From Thermobacillus xylanilyticus (lineage in GTDB: Bacteria > Bacillota > Bacilli > Paenibacillales > Paenibacillaceae): a stretch of DNA of 49,128 nucleotides. Position numbers and translations under genes: made by a program. The notes under the pieces were generated by a model that made no database searches, had not been told where the DNA came from, and saw nothing but the letters and a program-made list of their open reading frames with translations. Where the stretch lies: the NCBI RefSeq assembly GCF_907165215.1, contig NZ_CAJRAY010000022.1, forward strand, positions 1 through 49,128. The letters run 5' to 3'. Positions 7,816-15,455 of the stretch are shown one piece after another. Within the stretch, counting starts at the first letter, position 1, and every line of letters begins with the position of its first letter.

Positions 7816-8550
7816 ATGTCCCGCGAACAGGCCGCGTGCATCTCGGTCCGCGGCGTCACCCGCAAGTTTGGCGACAAGGAAGTGCTTCACGGCATTACGC
7901 TGACGGTCCGCTCCGGCGAGATTTTCGGCTTGCTCGGTCCTTCCGGCTCGGGCAAGACAACCCTGGTCAAGATGCTGGCCGGCATCGACAAGGCGACCGG
8001 CGGCGAGATCGACGTGCTCGGCATCCGCATGCCGAAGCTGCAAATGTTGAGCCGGATCGGATACATGGCGCAATCCGATGCATTGTATGCGGAGCTGACC
8101 GCCCGGGAGAACCTCGCGTTCTTCGGATCGCTGTACGGCCTGCGCGGCGGCAGGCTGAAGACGCGCATGCGGGAAGCGATGGAACTGGTGGACCTGACCG
8201 CGCACCTGAACCGCCCCGTCAGCGCGTACTCGGGCGGCATGAAGCGCCGCTTGTCGCTGGCCATCGCGCTGCTGCACGAGCCGGAGGTGCTCATCCTCGA
8301 CGAGCCGACCGTCGGCATCGATCCCGTGCTGCGCAAGTCGATCTGGGACGAGCTTGAGTCCCTGAGCCGGCGGGGCACGACGGTGATCGTCACGACGCAT
8401 GTCATGGACGAAGCCGGGAAATGCCACCGGCTCGGCATGCTCCGCGGCGGCCGTCTGATCGCCGAGGGCACGCCGGAGGAGCTCAAGGCTGCGTCGGGAG
8501 CTGCATCCATCGAGGAAGCATTTCTCCATTACGGGGGTGTCCGCGCATGA
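7816..8550 (+). CDS. ABC transporter ATP-binding protein (ABC-2 exporter, drug/CcmA type)
   Basis: Cytoplasmic ATPase of a two-gene ABC-2 exporter. The 244-residue protein has Walker A GPSGSGKTT (41-49), the signature SGGMKRR (139-145), Walker B ending LDEPTVGIDP with D162 and E163, and the H-loop TTHVMDEA. The short form without an extra domain, and the partner permease, place it among multidrug or lipid-type exporters; the substrate cannot be told. GGGAGGGG lies just upstream of the ATG. Its stop overlaps the permease start (ATGA). The cassette interrupts the usual rae1-sigH order, suggesting insertion into the conserved region. Confidence 0.9.
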   Translation: MSREQAACISVRGVTRKFGDKEVLHGITLTVRSGEIFGLLGPSGSGKTTLVKMLAGIDKATGGEIDVLGIRMPKLQMLSRIGYMAQSDALYAELTARENLAFFGSLYGLRGGRLKTRMREAMELVDLTAHLNRPVSAYSGGMKRRLSLAIALLHEPEVLILDEPTVGIDPVLRKSIWDELESLSRRGTTVIVTTHVMDEAGKCHRLGMLRGGRLIAEGTPEELKAASGAASIEEAFLHYGGVRA

Positions 8551-9587
8551 GAGTCCGCGCCCTGATCGTCCGGATCATCCGCCAGTTCATCCATGACAAG
8601 CGGACGCTGGCGCTCTTGATCATCGTCCCCCTGGTCGTGCTGTCGCTGATCTACCTGGTTTTCGACGGCGATACGTATCAGCCGAAAATCGGCGCCGTCC
8701 AGGTGCCGGACCCGATCACGCAGCATCTCGTCGAACACCATGCCGAAGTGACGGTGTACGGCAGCGCGGAGGACGCCGAGCAAGCGCTCGCCGGCCGGGA
8801 GATCGACGCGATCGTCCGGATGGATGCCGGCGCGCCCCGGGTGAAGCTGGAGGGCAGCGATCCGTCGAAGAACCGCGCCGCCATGGCGGTGATACAGGCG
8901 GCCATGCAGGATCTCGCCGTCTTGCAGAGCCGGGCGGTCGCCGTCACCTTGCCTGCCTTTGAATATCTGCACGGCGGACCGGACATGTCGGCCTTCGACA
9001 GCCTCAGCCCCGTATTGATCGGCTTGTTCGCGTTTTTCTTCGTTTTTCTGATCGCGGGCGTATCCTTCCTGCGGGAGCGGATCAGCGGCACGCTGGAGCG
9101 TCTGCTCGCCACGCCGCTGCGCCGCTGGGAGATCGTGGCCGGCTATACGGCGGGCTTCGGCCTTTTCACGAGCCTGCAGGCGGTGCTGATTGCGGGCTAC
9201 GCCGTCGGCGCGCTCGGGAGCCTCATGGTCGGATCGTTCGGGTACGTGCTCCTGATCATGCTGCTTCTGTCGCTGACCGCGCTGAGCCTCGGCACATTCC
9301 TGTCCGCGTTCGCCGACACGGAGTTCCAGATGATCCAGTTCATTCCGCTCGTCATCGTGCCGCAGGTGTTCTTCTCCGGCCTGTTCGATCTGGAGAACAT
9401 CTCCCCGTGGCTCCGCTGGCTGTCGCATGTGACGCCGCTGAAATACGGCGCGGACGCGCTCAGGGACGTCATGATCCGCGGCGAAGGCTGGAGCGCCATC
9501 GCGCGCGAGGTCTTCATCCTGCTCGGGCTTGCGCTCGTCTTCATGGCGGCCAACGTGCTCGCATTGCGCAAGCATCGGAAAATATAG
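8547..9587 (+). CDS. ABC-2 type transporter permease
   Basis: Membrane partner of the preceding ATPase, 346 residues. One N-terminal membrane helix (about 20-40) is followed by an extracytoplasmic domain of about 110 residues. Five more hydrophobic segments start near residue 153 (LIGLFAFFFVFLIAG). The coupling segment RERISGTLERLLATPLRRWEI and the FFSGLFDLENISPWLRWLSHVTPLKY region are typical of the ABC2_membrane family. The start overlaps the ATPase stop, implying translational coupling. Substrate unknown. Confidence 0.88.
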   Translation: MRVRALIVRIIRQFIHDKRTLALLIIVPLVVLSLIYLVFDGDTYQPKIGAVQVPDPITQHLVEHHAEVTVYGSAEDAEQALAGREIDAIVRMDAGAPRVKLEGSDPSKNRAAMAVIQAAMQDLAVLQSRAVAVTLPAFEYLHGGPDMSAFDSLSPVLIGLFAFFFVFLIAGVSFLRERISGTLERLLATPLRRWEIVAGYTAGFGLFTSLQAVLIAGYAVGALGSLMVGSFGYVLLIMLLLSLTALSLGTFLSAFADTEFQMIQFIPLVIVPQVFFSGLFDLENISPWLRWLSHVTPLKYGADALRDVMIRGEGWSAIAREVFILLGLALVFMAANVLALRKHRKI

Positions 9588-9636
9588 TAACCTGAGGTGG
9601 CAGACGATTTTCGAGGGGAGCGAGAAGAGAGCCGCC

Positions 9637-10305
9637 ATGACAGACGAGAAGGAACAATGGCTGGTCGACTTGCTCCGCCGGCTCGAAGACGATGACGGGA
9701 AGAAAACCGAGAAGCAGATCCGGATCATCGAGGCGGCCGTGGAGGTGTTCTCGGAGAAGGGGTTCGCCGCCGCTTCCACAAGCGAGATCGCGCAGCGGGC
9801 CGGCGTCGCGGAAGGGACGATCTTCCGTCATTACAAGACAAAGAAAGACCTTCTGCTGTCGATCGCCGGTCCGGTCGCGGCCAAGCTGTTCGCGCCGTTC
9901 CTCATGCGCGATTTCGCCAGGCTGCTGGAACTTCCGTACGACCGGGTCGAAGATTTCTTGCGCGCGATCTTGCGGGACCGGCTGGAATTCGCCCGCAAGA
10001 ACATGAAACTGATCAAGATTCTGGTCCACGAGGTGCCGTTTCAGCCGGAGCTGCTCGCGCAGGTCAAGGAGCTGTTCACCCATATCGTCGTCACGCGGGT
10101 CGAGAAGGCCGTCAAGCATTTTCAGGCGCAGGGCGCGCTGAAGGAGATACCGCCGTGGCGCGTCATCCGGTCGACCGTCAGCCAGTTCGTCGGCATGATC
10201 GTGTTCCACGTCTTCCTGGCGCCGGATTTTCCGTTCGACGAGGAAGAAGAGATCGAGCGGACGGTGGACATTCTCCTGCACGGCATCGCCGGAAGGCCTT
10301 CCTGA
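9637..10305 (+). CDS. TetR/AcrR family transcriptional regulator
   Basis: Predicted repressor of its own exporter operon. The 222-residue protein has an N-terminal TetR helix-turn-helix (about 26-72), including ASTSEIAQRAGVAEGTIFRHY. A longer divergent ligand-binding domain follows. It lies 49 bp after the permease and probably shares its transcript, so the twin operators at 7721-7794 would give feedback control. The ATG at 9637 is used; the ribosome binding site is modest (GAGAAGAGAG). The ligand is unknown. Confidence 0.88.
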   Translation: MTDEKEQWLVDLLRRLEDDDGKKTEKQIRIIEAAVEVFSEKGFAAASTSEIAQRAGVAEGTIFRHYKTKKDLLLSIAGPVAAKLFAPFLMRDFARLLELPYDRVEDFLRAILRDRLEFARKNMKLIKILVHEVPFQPELLAQVKELFTHIVVTRVEKAVKHFQAQGALKEIPPWRVIRSTVSQFVGMIVFHVFLAPDFPFDEEEEIERTVDILLHGIAGRPS

Positions 10306-10407
10306 CGAGAACGCGCATTCCAAAGCCCGGCAGCGGCGGCAGGGAATGGCGCGGCGTCCGTTTCCGGCATGATCCCATTGGTTACAATAAATGCCGGCCC
10401 GCCCTTG

Positions 10408-10437
10408 TTGACGCTCCAAAAGATCATCCTTTATACT
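10408..10437 (+). promoter_or_regulatory. Predicted promoter of sigH
   Basis: TTGACG at 10408-10413 and TATACT at 10432-10437 are separated by 18 bp. The promoter lies about 70 bp upstream of the sigH GTG start. Confidence 0.6.
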
Positions 10438-10506
10438 GAATCTATTATTGCGCCGCTTCGAGCGGGCTCGGATGCGTACACGTCTTGCAGGCCGGAGGGA
10501 TAGTTC

Positions 10507-11157
10507 GTGGGCGTCGACCTCAAAGCAGCGCGTATGCGTGAATATGAATCGAGATCGGACGAAGACATTGTCGAGGCGGTGCGCGAAGGCGACAGCGATG
10601 CGCTGGAGTACCTGATCAACAAATACAAGAATTTTGTCCGGGCCAAGGCCAGGTCGTATTTCCTGATCGGCGCGGACCGCGAAGACATCGTCCAGGAAGG
10701 CATGATCGGCCTCTACAAGTCGATCCGCGACTTCAAGGGCGACAAGCTCGCGTCGTTCAAGGCGTTCGCCGAGTTGTGCATCACGCGGCAGATCATCACC
10801 GCCATCAAGACGGCCACCCGGCAGAAACATATCCCGCTGAACTCCTACATTTCGCTGGACAAGCCCATCTACGACGAGGATTCCGACCGGACGCTGATGG
10901 ATGTTCTGAGCGGATCGCGCGTATCCGATCCCGAAGAACTGATCATCAACCAGGAAGAGTTCGTCGGGCTGGAGGACAAGATGGCCGAGATTCTGAGCGA
11001 TCTCGAGCGCCAGGTGCTCATGCTCTATCTGGACGGCCGGTCCTACCAGGAGATTGCGGTCGATCTGGACCGGCACGTAAAGTCGATCGACAACGCGCTG
11101 CAGCGCGTCAAGCGCAAGCTCGAGCGCTACCTGGAAATCCGGAATATCGGCGGTTAA
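10507..11157 (+). CDS. sigH: RNA polymerase sigma factor SigH
   Basis: Sigma factor that in Bacillus directs early sporulation and stationary-phase genes. The 216-residue protein has region 2 (about 20-95), with the core-binding DREDIVQEGMIGLYKSIRDF segment. A region 4 helix-turn-helix lies near the C-terminus (LSDLERQVLMLYLDGRSYQEIA). A GTG start with GGAGGG about 7 nt upstream is used. Gene order sigH-rpmG-secE-nusG matches Bacillus and supports SigH rather than another sigma. It is preceded by the inserted exporter cassette and followed by a 686-bp non-coding region. Confidence 0.94.
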   Translation: MGVDLKAARMREYESRSDEDIVEAVREGDSDALEYLINKYKNFVRAKARSYFLIGADREDIVQEGMIGLYKSIRDFKGDKLASFKAFAELCITRQIITAIKTATRQKHIPLNSYISLDKPIYDEDSDRTLMDVLSGSRVSDPEELIINQEEFVGLEDKMAEILSDLERQVLMLYLDGRSYQEIAVDLDRHVKSIDNALQRVKRKLERYLEIRNIGG

Positions 11158-11306
11158 GGGTATCGCGGTCGCAGGCGGCCGCCAGGTGATTCGGAAGCGC
11201 TAACACTGGAAAACGCGCGTCAATGGCGAAAGCGGCCGGAGCCGTCGGATGCCCGGCGGCTTCCGGATGCGGATTTCGATGCTCCGACGGATTTGGACCC
11301 GATATC

Positions 11307-11474
11307 GTGCAAAAATGCACCAGATTTGCGGGCCAAGCGCCGGAATCGCCCAATGTAGTGCAAAAATGCACCAGATTTACCGCATTCCGAGGTGTGGGTC
11401 CGAATTATGGTGCAATAATGCACCAGATTCGCACCCCATACACCGGTACCGCCCATTGTAGTGCAAAAATGCAC
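11307..11474. repeat. Four-unit palindrome array B (14-bp cores, 51/52/51-bp spacing)
   Basis: Cores of GTGCAAAAATGCAC occur at 11307-11320, 11358-11371 and 11461-11474. The third core, at 11410-11423, carries one change (GTGCAATAATGCAC) that keeps both arms. Spacing is 51, 52 and 51 bp and total length 168 bp, identical to array A. All four units point the same way, and the first three are followed by CAGATT. Spacers are 37, 38 and 37 bp and have little similarity to those of array A beyond ATT and a central CCGG. The frame shifts at the 52-bp step, so it is not coding. Function unknown. Confidence 0.85.
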
Positions 11475-11647
11475 CCAAATTCATCCGTGATCGCGATCAA
11501 GCCGATGAGGTGGAATGCATAGCACGGATGTGCGGCGCTGCGGGCACCGGTCGAAGGAAGGGTATGGCGGAGGGCTTTTTTGTCCAGAATGGTTGAAACG
11601 GGAAACATTGGCGCGGCTCGCTGCGGAAAGCACCCGCACATTGTGCG

Positions 11648-11676
11648 TTGACACGGGACATCCGTTATGCTAAAGT
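11648..11676 (+). promoter_or_regulatory. Predicted promoter of rpmG-secE-nusG
   Basis: A perfect TTGACA at 11648-11653 is followed after 17 bp by TAAAGT at 11671-11676, preceded by a TG extension. It lies about 170 bp upstream of rpmG. Confidence 0.65.
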
Positions 11677-11843
11677 GGGTTAGGTAGCCCCATATATTGC
11701 GAACGGTTTATTTTTTTTGCGCTTTATCCTGTGACCGGCCTTGCCGTACACGGGACGGCAGACCGTGTCGCCCGGGCAACTGATCCCGGCGGTTCGCCGG
11801 AATGCTGCACACGGCATTTTCATGTTCGGGAGGTGTACTACAC

Positions 11844-11993
11844 ATGCGGGTGATCATTACGCTGGCTTGCACGAATTGCAAACAACGGAACTATACGACG
11901 ACCAAGAACAAGCGGACGACCCCCGACCGCATCGAGATGAGGAAGTTCTGCAAGTTCTGCAACGAGCACACGCCTCACCGCGAGACGAGATAA
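11844..11993 (+). CDS. rpmG: 50S ribosomal protein L33
   Basis: A 49-residue ribosomal protein of the zinc-binding type: CTNC and CKFC provide the two CxxC pairs. GGGAGGTG precedes the ATG by about 8 nt; the in-frame upstream ATG at 11802 has no comparable site. It is first in the rpmG-secE-nusG transcript, as in Bacillus. Confidence 0.95.
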   Translation: MRVIITLACTNCKQRNYTTTKNKRTTPDRIEMRKFCKFCNEHTPHRETR

Positions 11994-12011
11994 GGCACTG
12001 GAGGTATTGAC

Positions 12012-12221
12012 GTGACCTTCCTGGCGAGAATGAAACAGGGCTTCGGTTCGACGATCTCCTTTTTCTCCGACAGCTGGAACGAATTGAAGAAAGTCCGCTG
12101 GCCCAACCGCAAGGAGCTGACAAGCTACTCGATCGTCGTGTTCGTGGCGATCATTTTCGTGACGATCTACTTCTGGGTACTGGACATCATCATCTCCGAG
12201 CTGCTCGAACTGATCGTTTGA
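12012..12221 (+). CDS. secE: Protein translocase subunit SecE
   Basis: Small essential subunit of the SecYEG channel, 69 residues, single-spanning as in other Gram-positive bacteria. The conserved amphipathic segment ELKKVRWPNRKEL precedes one membrane helix (about 42-62). A GTG start with GGAGGT upstream is used. It is followed after 27 bp by nusG. Confidence 0.94.
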   Translation: MTFLARMKQGFGSTISFFSDSWNELKKVRWPNRKELTSYSIVVFVAIIFVTIYFWVLDIIISELLELIV

Positions 12222-12248
12222 TGAACGAATCCGAAGGTGGCCTTGATT

Positions 12249-12782
12249 ATGGAGAAACGATGGTATGTTGTCCATACGTACTCCGGGTATGAGAACAAGG
12301 TAAAAACGAATCTCGAGAAGCGGGTCGAATCGATGGGCATGCAGGACAAAATCTTCCGCGTGCTCGTCCCGACCGAGGAAGAAGTGGTCACCAAGGACGG
12401 GAAGAAGAAAACCGTTCAGCGCAAGGTGTATCCGGGCTATGTCCTCGTCGAGATGATTCAGACCGACGATTCCTGGTATGTCGTCCGCAACACGCCGGGC
12501 GTGACGGGGTTCGTCGGATCGACCGGATCGGGATCGAAGCCTACGCCGCTCATGCCGGAAGAAGTCGATCAGATCCTGAGACATATGGGCATGGAAGAGC
12601 CGAAACCGAAGATGGAATTCGAGCTGAAGGACACCGTCCGCGTCAAATACGGGCCTTTCACCGATTTCATCGGCACGGTGGAGGAAATCTTGTTCGACAA
12701 GAACAAGCTGAAAGTCCACGTCAATATGTTCGGAAGGGAAACCCCGCTTGAGCTCGATTATACTCAGGTGGAAAAGATATAA
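12249..12782 (+). CDS. nusG: Transcription elongation/antitermination factor NusG
   Basis: Binds RNA polymerase and modulates pausing and termination. The 177-residue protein has an N-terminal NGN domain starting KRWYVVHTYSGYENKV. A C-terminal KOW domain lies around TVRVKYGPFTDFIGTVEEI. The ATG at 12249 is placed about 8 nt after AAGGTGG; an in-frame GTG at 12237 overlaps that site and is less likely. It completes the rpmG-secE-nusG group. Confidence 0.95.
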   Translation: MEKRWYVVHTYSGYENKVKTNLEKRVESMGMQDKIFRVLVPTEEEVVTKDGKKKTVQRKVYPGYVLVEMIQTDDSWYVVRNTPGVTGFVGSTGSGSKPTPLMPEEVDQILRHMGMEEPKPKMEFELKDTVRVKYGPFTDFIGTVEEILFDKNKLKVHVNMFGRETPLELDYTQVEKI

Positions 12783-12933
12783 TTATCCGGTTTCCGGCGT
12801 CCGCGCGCGCCTTGCGTGCGGCGGTGGGAGGGCTGCGGCAACATGCGTCCGGCGCGGCTGTTTGCGAAGCCGGCGTCCGATGCGTGGGAAGCGGTCCGTC
12901 TGACCACATTCCAGGGGCAGGAGGTGTTGCAAA

Positions 12934-13359
12934 ATGGCAAAGAAAGTCATCAAGGTTGTGAAGCTGCAGGTTCCTGCGGGCAAGGCCAATCCGGCGCCGC
13001 CGATCGGTCCCGCGCTCGGTCAGGCCGGCGTGAACATCATGCAATTCTGCAAAGAGTTCAACGCCCGCACGGCTGACCAGGCTGGCCTGATCATTCCGGT
13101 CGTCCTTACCGTGTTCGAAGACCGTTCGTTCACGTTCGAGACGAAGACGCCGCCGGCAGCGGTGCTGCTTCGCATCGCGGCAGGCGTTGAGAAAGGCTCC
13201 GGCGAACCGAACAAGCGCAAGGTCGCCACGATCAAGCGCAGCAAAGTTCGCGAAATCGCCGAGCAGAAGATGCCCGACCTGAACGCGGCTTCCGTCGAAG
13301 CTGCGATGCGGATGGTCGAAGGAACGGCTCGTTCCATGGGCATTGTTGTAGAAGACTGA
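12934..13359 (+). CDS. rplK: 50S ribosomal protein L11
   Basis: 141-residue protein of the GTPase-associated centre of the 50S subunit. The N-terminal [21 protein letters not shown] loop, the thiostrepton-binding region, is intact, and the C-terminal RNA-binding domain is complete. An AGGAGGTG site precedes the ATG. It is separated from nusG by 151 bp of GC-rich sequence with no clear promoter, and from rplA by the hairpin repeats at 13365-13443. Confidence 0.96.
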   Translation: MAKKVIKVVKLQVPAGKANPAPPIGPALGQAGVNIMQFCKEFNARTADQAGLIIPVVLTVFEDRSFTFETKTPPAAVLLRIAAGVEKGSGEPNKRKVATIKRSKVREIAEQKMPDLNAASVEAAMRMVEGTARSMGIVVED

Positions 13360-13364
13360 TGGGT

Positions 13365-13443
13365 TTGGTTCCGCAGTCGCTCCGCGACTGCTTCGGTGAA
13401 CACCCCGCGTTCACATTGGTCCCGCAGTCGCTCCGCGACTGCT
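13365..13443. repeat. Paired hairpin direct repeat between rplK and rplA
   Basis: Two near-identical 28-bp copies begin at 13365 and 13416, 51 bp apart. Each contains a perfect 8-bp stem with a TCC loop (GCAGTCGC with GCGACTGC; stems at 13373-13391 and 13424-13442). Between them is a third hairpin, GTGAAC/GTTCAC, at 13396-13414. The segment starts 5 bp after the rplK stop. There is no U-tract, so it is not a standard terminator. Possible roles are mRNA processing, L1 feedback or a dispersed repeat family; none is shown. Confidence 0.8.
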
Positions 13444-13504
13444 CGAAGTGGGAGGATGCCCGCAAGGGGATTGTCCGCTACAACCACACAAGGAGGAGAG
13501 CAAC

Positions 13505-14197
13505 ATGGCAAAGCGCGGCAAGAAATATCAGGAAGCCGCCAAGCTGATCGACCGCGACGCGGTTTATGAACCGCGCCAGGCGGTGGAGCTTGTGAAGAAA
13601 GCGGCAACCGCCAAGTTCGACGAATCGGTTGAAGTTGCCGTTCGTCTCGGCGTTGATCCGAAGAAGCAAGACCAGGCGGTGCGCGGTGTCGTCGTCCTGC
13701 CGCACGGCACGGGCAAGACGAAGCGCGTGCTCGTATTCGCCAAAGGCGAAAAAGCGAAAGAAGCTGAAGCAGCGGGCGCCGATTACGTCGGCGATTCCGA
13801 CCTGATCAACAAGATTCAGCAGGGCTGGTTCGACTTCGACGTCTGCGTGGCGACGCCCGACATGATGGCGGAAGTCGGCAAGCTCGGCCGGATTCTCGGT
13901 GGCAAAGGGCTCATGCCGAACCCGAAGGCCGGCACGGTCACGTTCGACGTGGCGAAAGCCGTGCAGGAGATCAAGGCCGGCAAGATCGAATACCGTCTCG
14001 ACCGCGCGGGTCAAATCCACGCGGCCATCGGCAAGGTATCGTTCGATGCCGAGAAACTGGAAGAGAACCTGCGGGCGCTCATCGACGCGCTGAACCGCGC
14101 GAAACCGGCAGCGGCCAAAGGGGTCTATCTGAAGAAGATCGCGATCTCTTCCACGATGGGGCCGAGCGTAACCGTCAACACGGCGGCCTATCGTTAA
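13505..14197 (+). CDS. rplA: 50S ribosomal protein L1
   Basis: 230-residue protein of the L1 stalk, which helps release deacylated tRNA; in many bacteria it also represses its own operon mRNA. The conserved region [19 protein letters not shown] is present, and the ending [10 protein letters not shown] is family-typical. AAGGAGGAG lies 8 nt upstream of the ATG at 13505. The upstream in-frame start at 13448 lies next to the hairpin repeat and lacks a binding site. Confidence 0.96.
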   Translation: MAKRGKKYQEAAKLIDRDAVYEPRQAVELVKKAATAKFDESVEVAVRLGVDPKKQDQAVRGVVVLPHGTGKTKRVLVFAKGEKAKEAEAAGADYVGDSDLINKIQQGWFDFDVCVATPDMMAEVGKLGRILGGKGLMPNPKAGTVTFDVAKAVQEIKAGKIEYRLDRAGQIHAAIGKVSFDAEKLEENLRALIDALNRAKPAAAKGVYLKKIAISSTMGPSVTVNTAAYR

Positions 14198-14223
14198 GCA
14201 ACAGCGCACATCCAAATCGAATA

Positions 14224-14350
14224 TGCGTACCGTAGACAGTAGGTGCCGCAAGGCTTAATGTCCTACCGAGGTGCTATGAATAGACGCGATGCGCCGGAAG
14301 GTATGTTCCGGCGGCGCACGTCATGGCCTCCGTTGTCTGCGGAGGCCATG
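14224..14350 (+). ncRNA. Ribosomal protein L10 leader
   Basis: The segment at about 14227-14276 has the conserved elements of the L10(L12)4-binding leader upstream of rplJ: CGTAGACAGTAGGTGCC, AAGGCTTAATGTCCTACCGAGGTGC and the surrounding stems. It is followed by a hairpin at 14291-14317 and by a perfect 11-bp stem at 14322-14350 (CATGGCCTCCG with CGGAGGCCATG). By analogy to the Rfam family it allows excess L10 to reduce rplJL expression. The last hairpin lacks a clear U-tract, so the mechanism here may not be simple attenuation. Confidence 0.82.
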
Positions 14351-14414
14351 TTCATGCATCGGACTAAGCCGACAGGTTGCGGATGCGCGACTCTATATAC
14401 GGGAGGTGTCCATC

Positions 14415-14918
14415 ATGGCAAACGCCAAGATCATCCAGGAGAAGCAGCAGATCGTTGAAGAAATTACGGCGAAACTTCGCGAAAGCGCGACAACGGTCCT
14501 CACCGACTACCGCGGCCTGAACGTCGCCCAGGTGACGGAACTTCGCCGCAAGTTGCGCGAAGCGGGCATCGAGTTCCGGGTGCTGAAGAACACCCTCATC
14601 CGCCGCGCGACGGCGAACGCCGAACTGACGGAACTGGATTCGGTGCTCACCGGTCCGACGGCCGTTGCGTTCGGCAAGGACGATGCCGTGGCTCCGGCCA
14701 AGATTCTGAGCCAATTCGCGAAGGAGAACGAGGCGCTCAAGATCAAGGGCGGCGTGGTCGAAGGCCGCGTTGTCGGATTCGACGAGATCAAGGCGCTGGC
14801 GGATCTTCCGTCCCGCGAAGGCCTGCTCTCCATGCTGCTCAGCGTGCTGCAGGCTCCGGTCCGCAACTTCGCGCTCGCCGTCAAGGCGGTCGCGGACAAG
14901 AAGGAAGCGGAAGCTTAA
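14415..14918 (+). CDS. rplJ: 50S ribosomal protein L10
   Basis: 167-residue base of the L7/L12 stalk. The N-terminal rRNA-binding domain includes [19 protein letters not shown] and [10 protein letters not shown]. The C-terminal helix binds L12 dimers. GGGAGGTG lies about 7 nt before the ATG at 14415. A longer in-frame ORF from 14289 runs into the L10 leader and is rejected as the start. Confidence 0.96.
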   Translation: MANAKIIQEKQQIVEEITAKLRESATTVLTDYRGLNVAQVTELRRKLREAGIEFRVLKNTLIRRATANAELTELDSVLTGPTAVAFGKDDAVAPAKILSQFAKENEALKIKGGVVEGRVVGFDEIKALADLPSREGLLSMLLSVLQAPVRNFALAVKAVADKKEAEA

Positions 14919-14996
14919 TCGCACAGATATATTGCGCATAATCCGCTGCCCGGTCGGGCATGCGGCAAAACTTCAATCCTGATGGAGGGTAATCCT

Positions 14997-15365
14997 ATGT
15001 CGAAGGAACAAATTCTTGAAGCGATCAAGGGCATGACGGTCCTTGAACTGAACGAACTGGTAAAAGCGATCGAAGAAGAATTCGGCGTGACGGCCGCAGC
15101 TCCGGTTGCGGTTGTTGCAGGCGGCGCAGCCGGCGGTGCCGAAGCTGCTGAACAATCGGAATTCGATGTCATCCTGGCAAACGCCGGCGCATCGAAGATC
15201 AATGTCATCAAGGTTGTCCGCGAAGTTACGGGCCTCGGCCTGAAGGAAGCGAAAGACCTGGTCGACAACGCTCCGAAGCCGCTGAAAGAGAAAGTCAGCA
15301 AGGAAGAGGCCGAGTCGATCAAGGCGAAGCTCGAAGAAGCTGGCGCTACCGTCGAACTGAAGTAA
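14997..15365 (+). CDS. rplL: 50S ribosomal protein L7/L12
   Basis: 122-residue stalk protein that recruits translation GTPases. It has the N-terminal dimerisation helices, an Ala/Gly-rich hinge (about 37-52) and the C-terminal domain with [25 protein letters not shown] lies 8 nt before the ATG. It is followed by a strong hairpin before ybxB. Confidence 0.97.
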   Translation: MSKEQILEAIKGMTVLELNELVKAIEEEFGVTAAAPVAVVAGGAAGGAEAAEQSEFDVILANAGASKINVIKVVREVTGLGLKEAKDLVDNAPKPLKEKVSKEEAESIKAKLEEAGATVELK

Positions 15366-15376
15366 TCGTCTGTGTC

Positions 15377-15407
15377 GAACCCCTTGAAGCATGGCTTCGG
15401 GGGGTTC
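15377..15407 (+). promoter_or_regulatory. Strong hairpin between rplL and ybxB
   Basis: A 14-pair stem (15377-15390 with 15394-15407, two T-G wobbles) closes a three-base ATG loop, 11 bp after the rplL stop. No U-tract follows, so it may slow or process the transcript rather than end it. It could help give rplJL more expression than downstream genes. Confidence 0.6.
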
Positions 15408-15455
15408 GTCGTCATTATGGCCAGGTGCGCGGCAACCGGCCGGGAGGTGTGCTGC

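Larger units (their letters stand above)
11158..11843. other. 686-bp intergenic region between sigH and rpmG
   Basis: No credible gene. From left to right it contains a GC-rich hairpin near 11236-11262 (about 11 pairs with one bulge, no U-tract), palindrome array B at 11307-11474, a T6 run near 11576, the rpmG promoter at 11648-11676 and a 165-nt leader. The leader holds an eight-T run near 11711. Confidence 0.7.
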
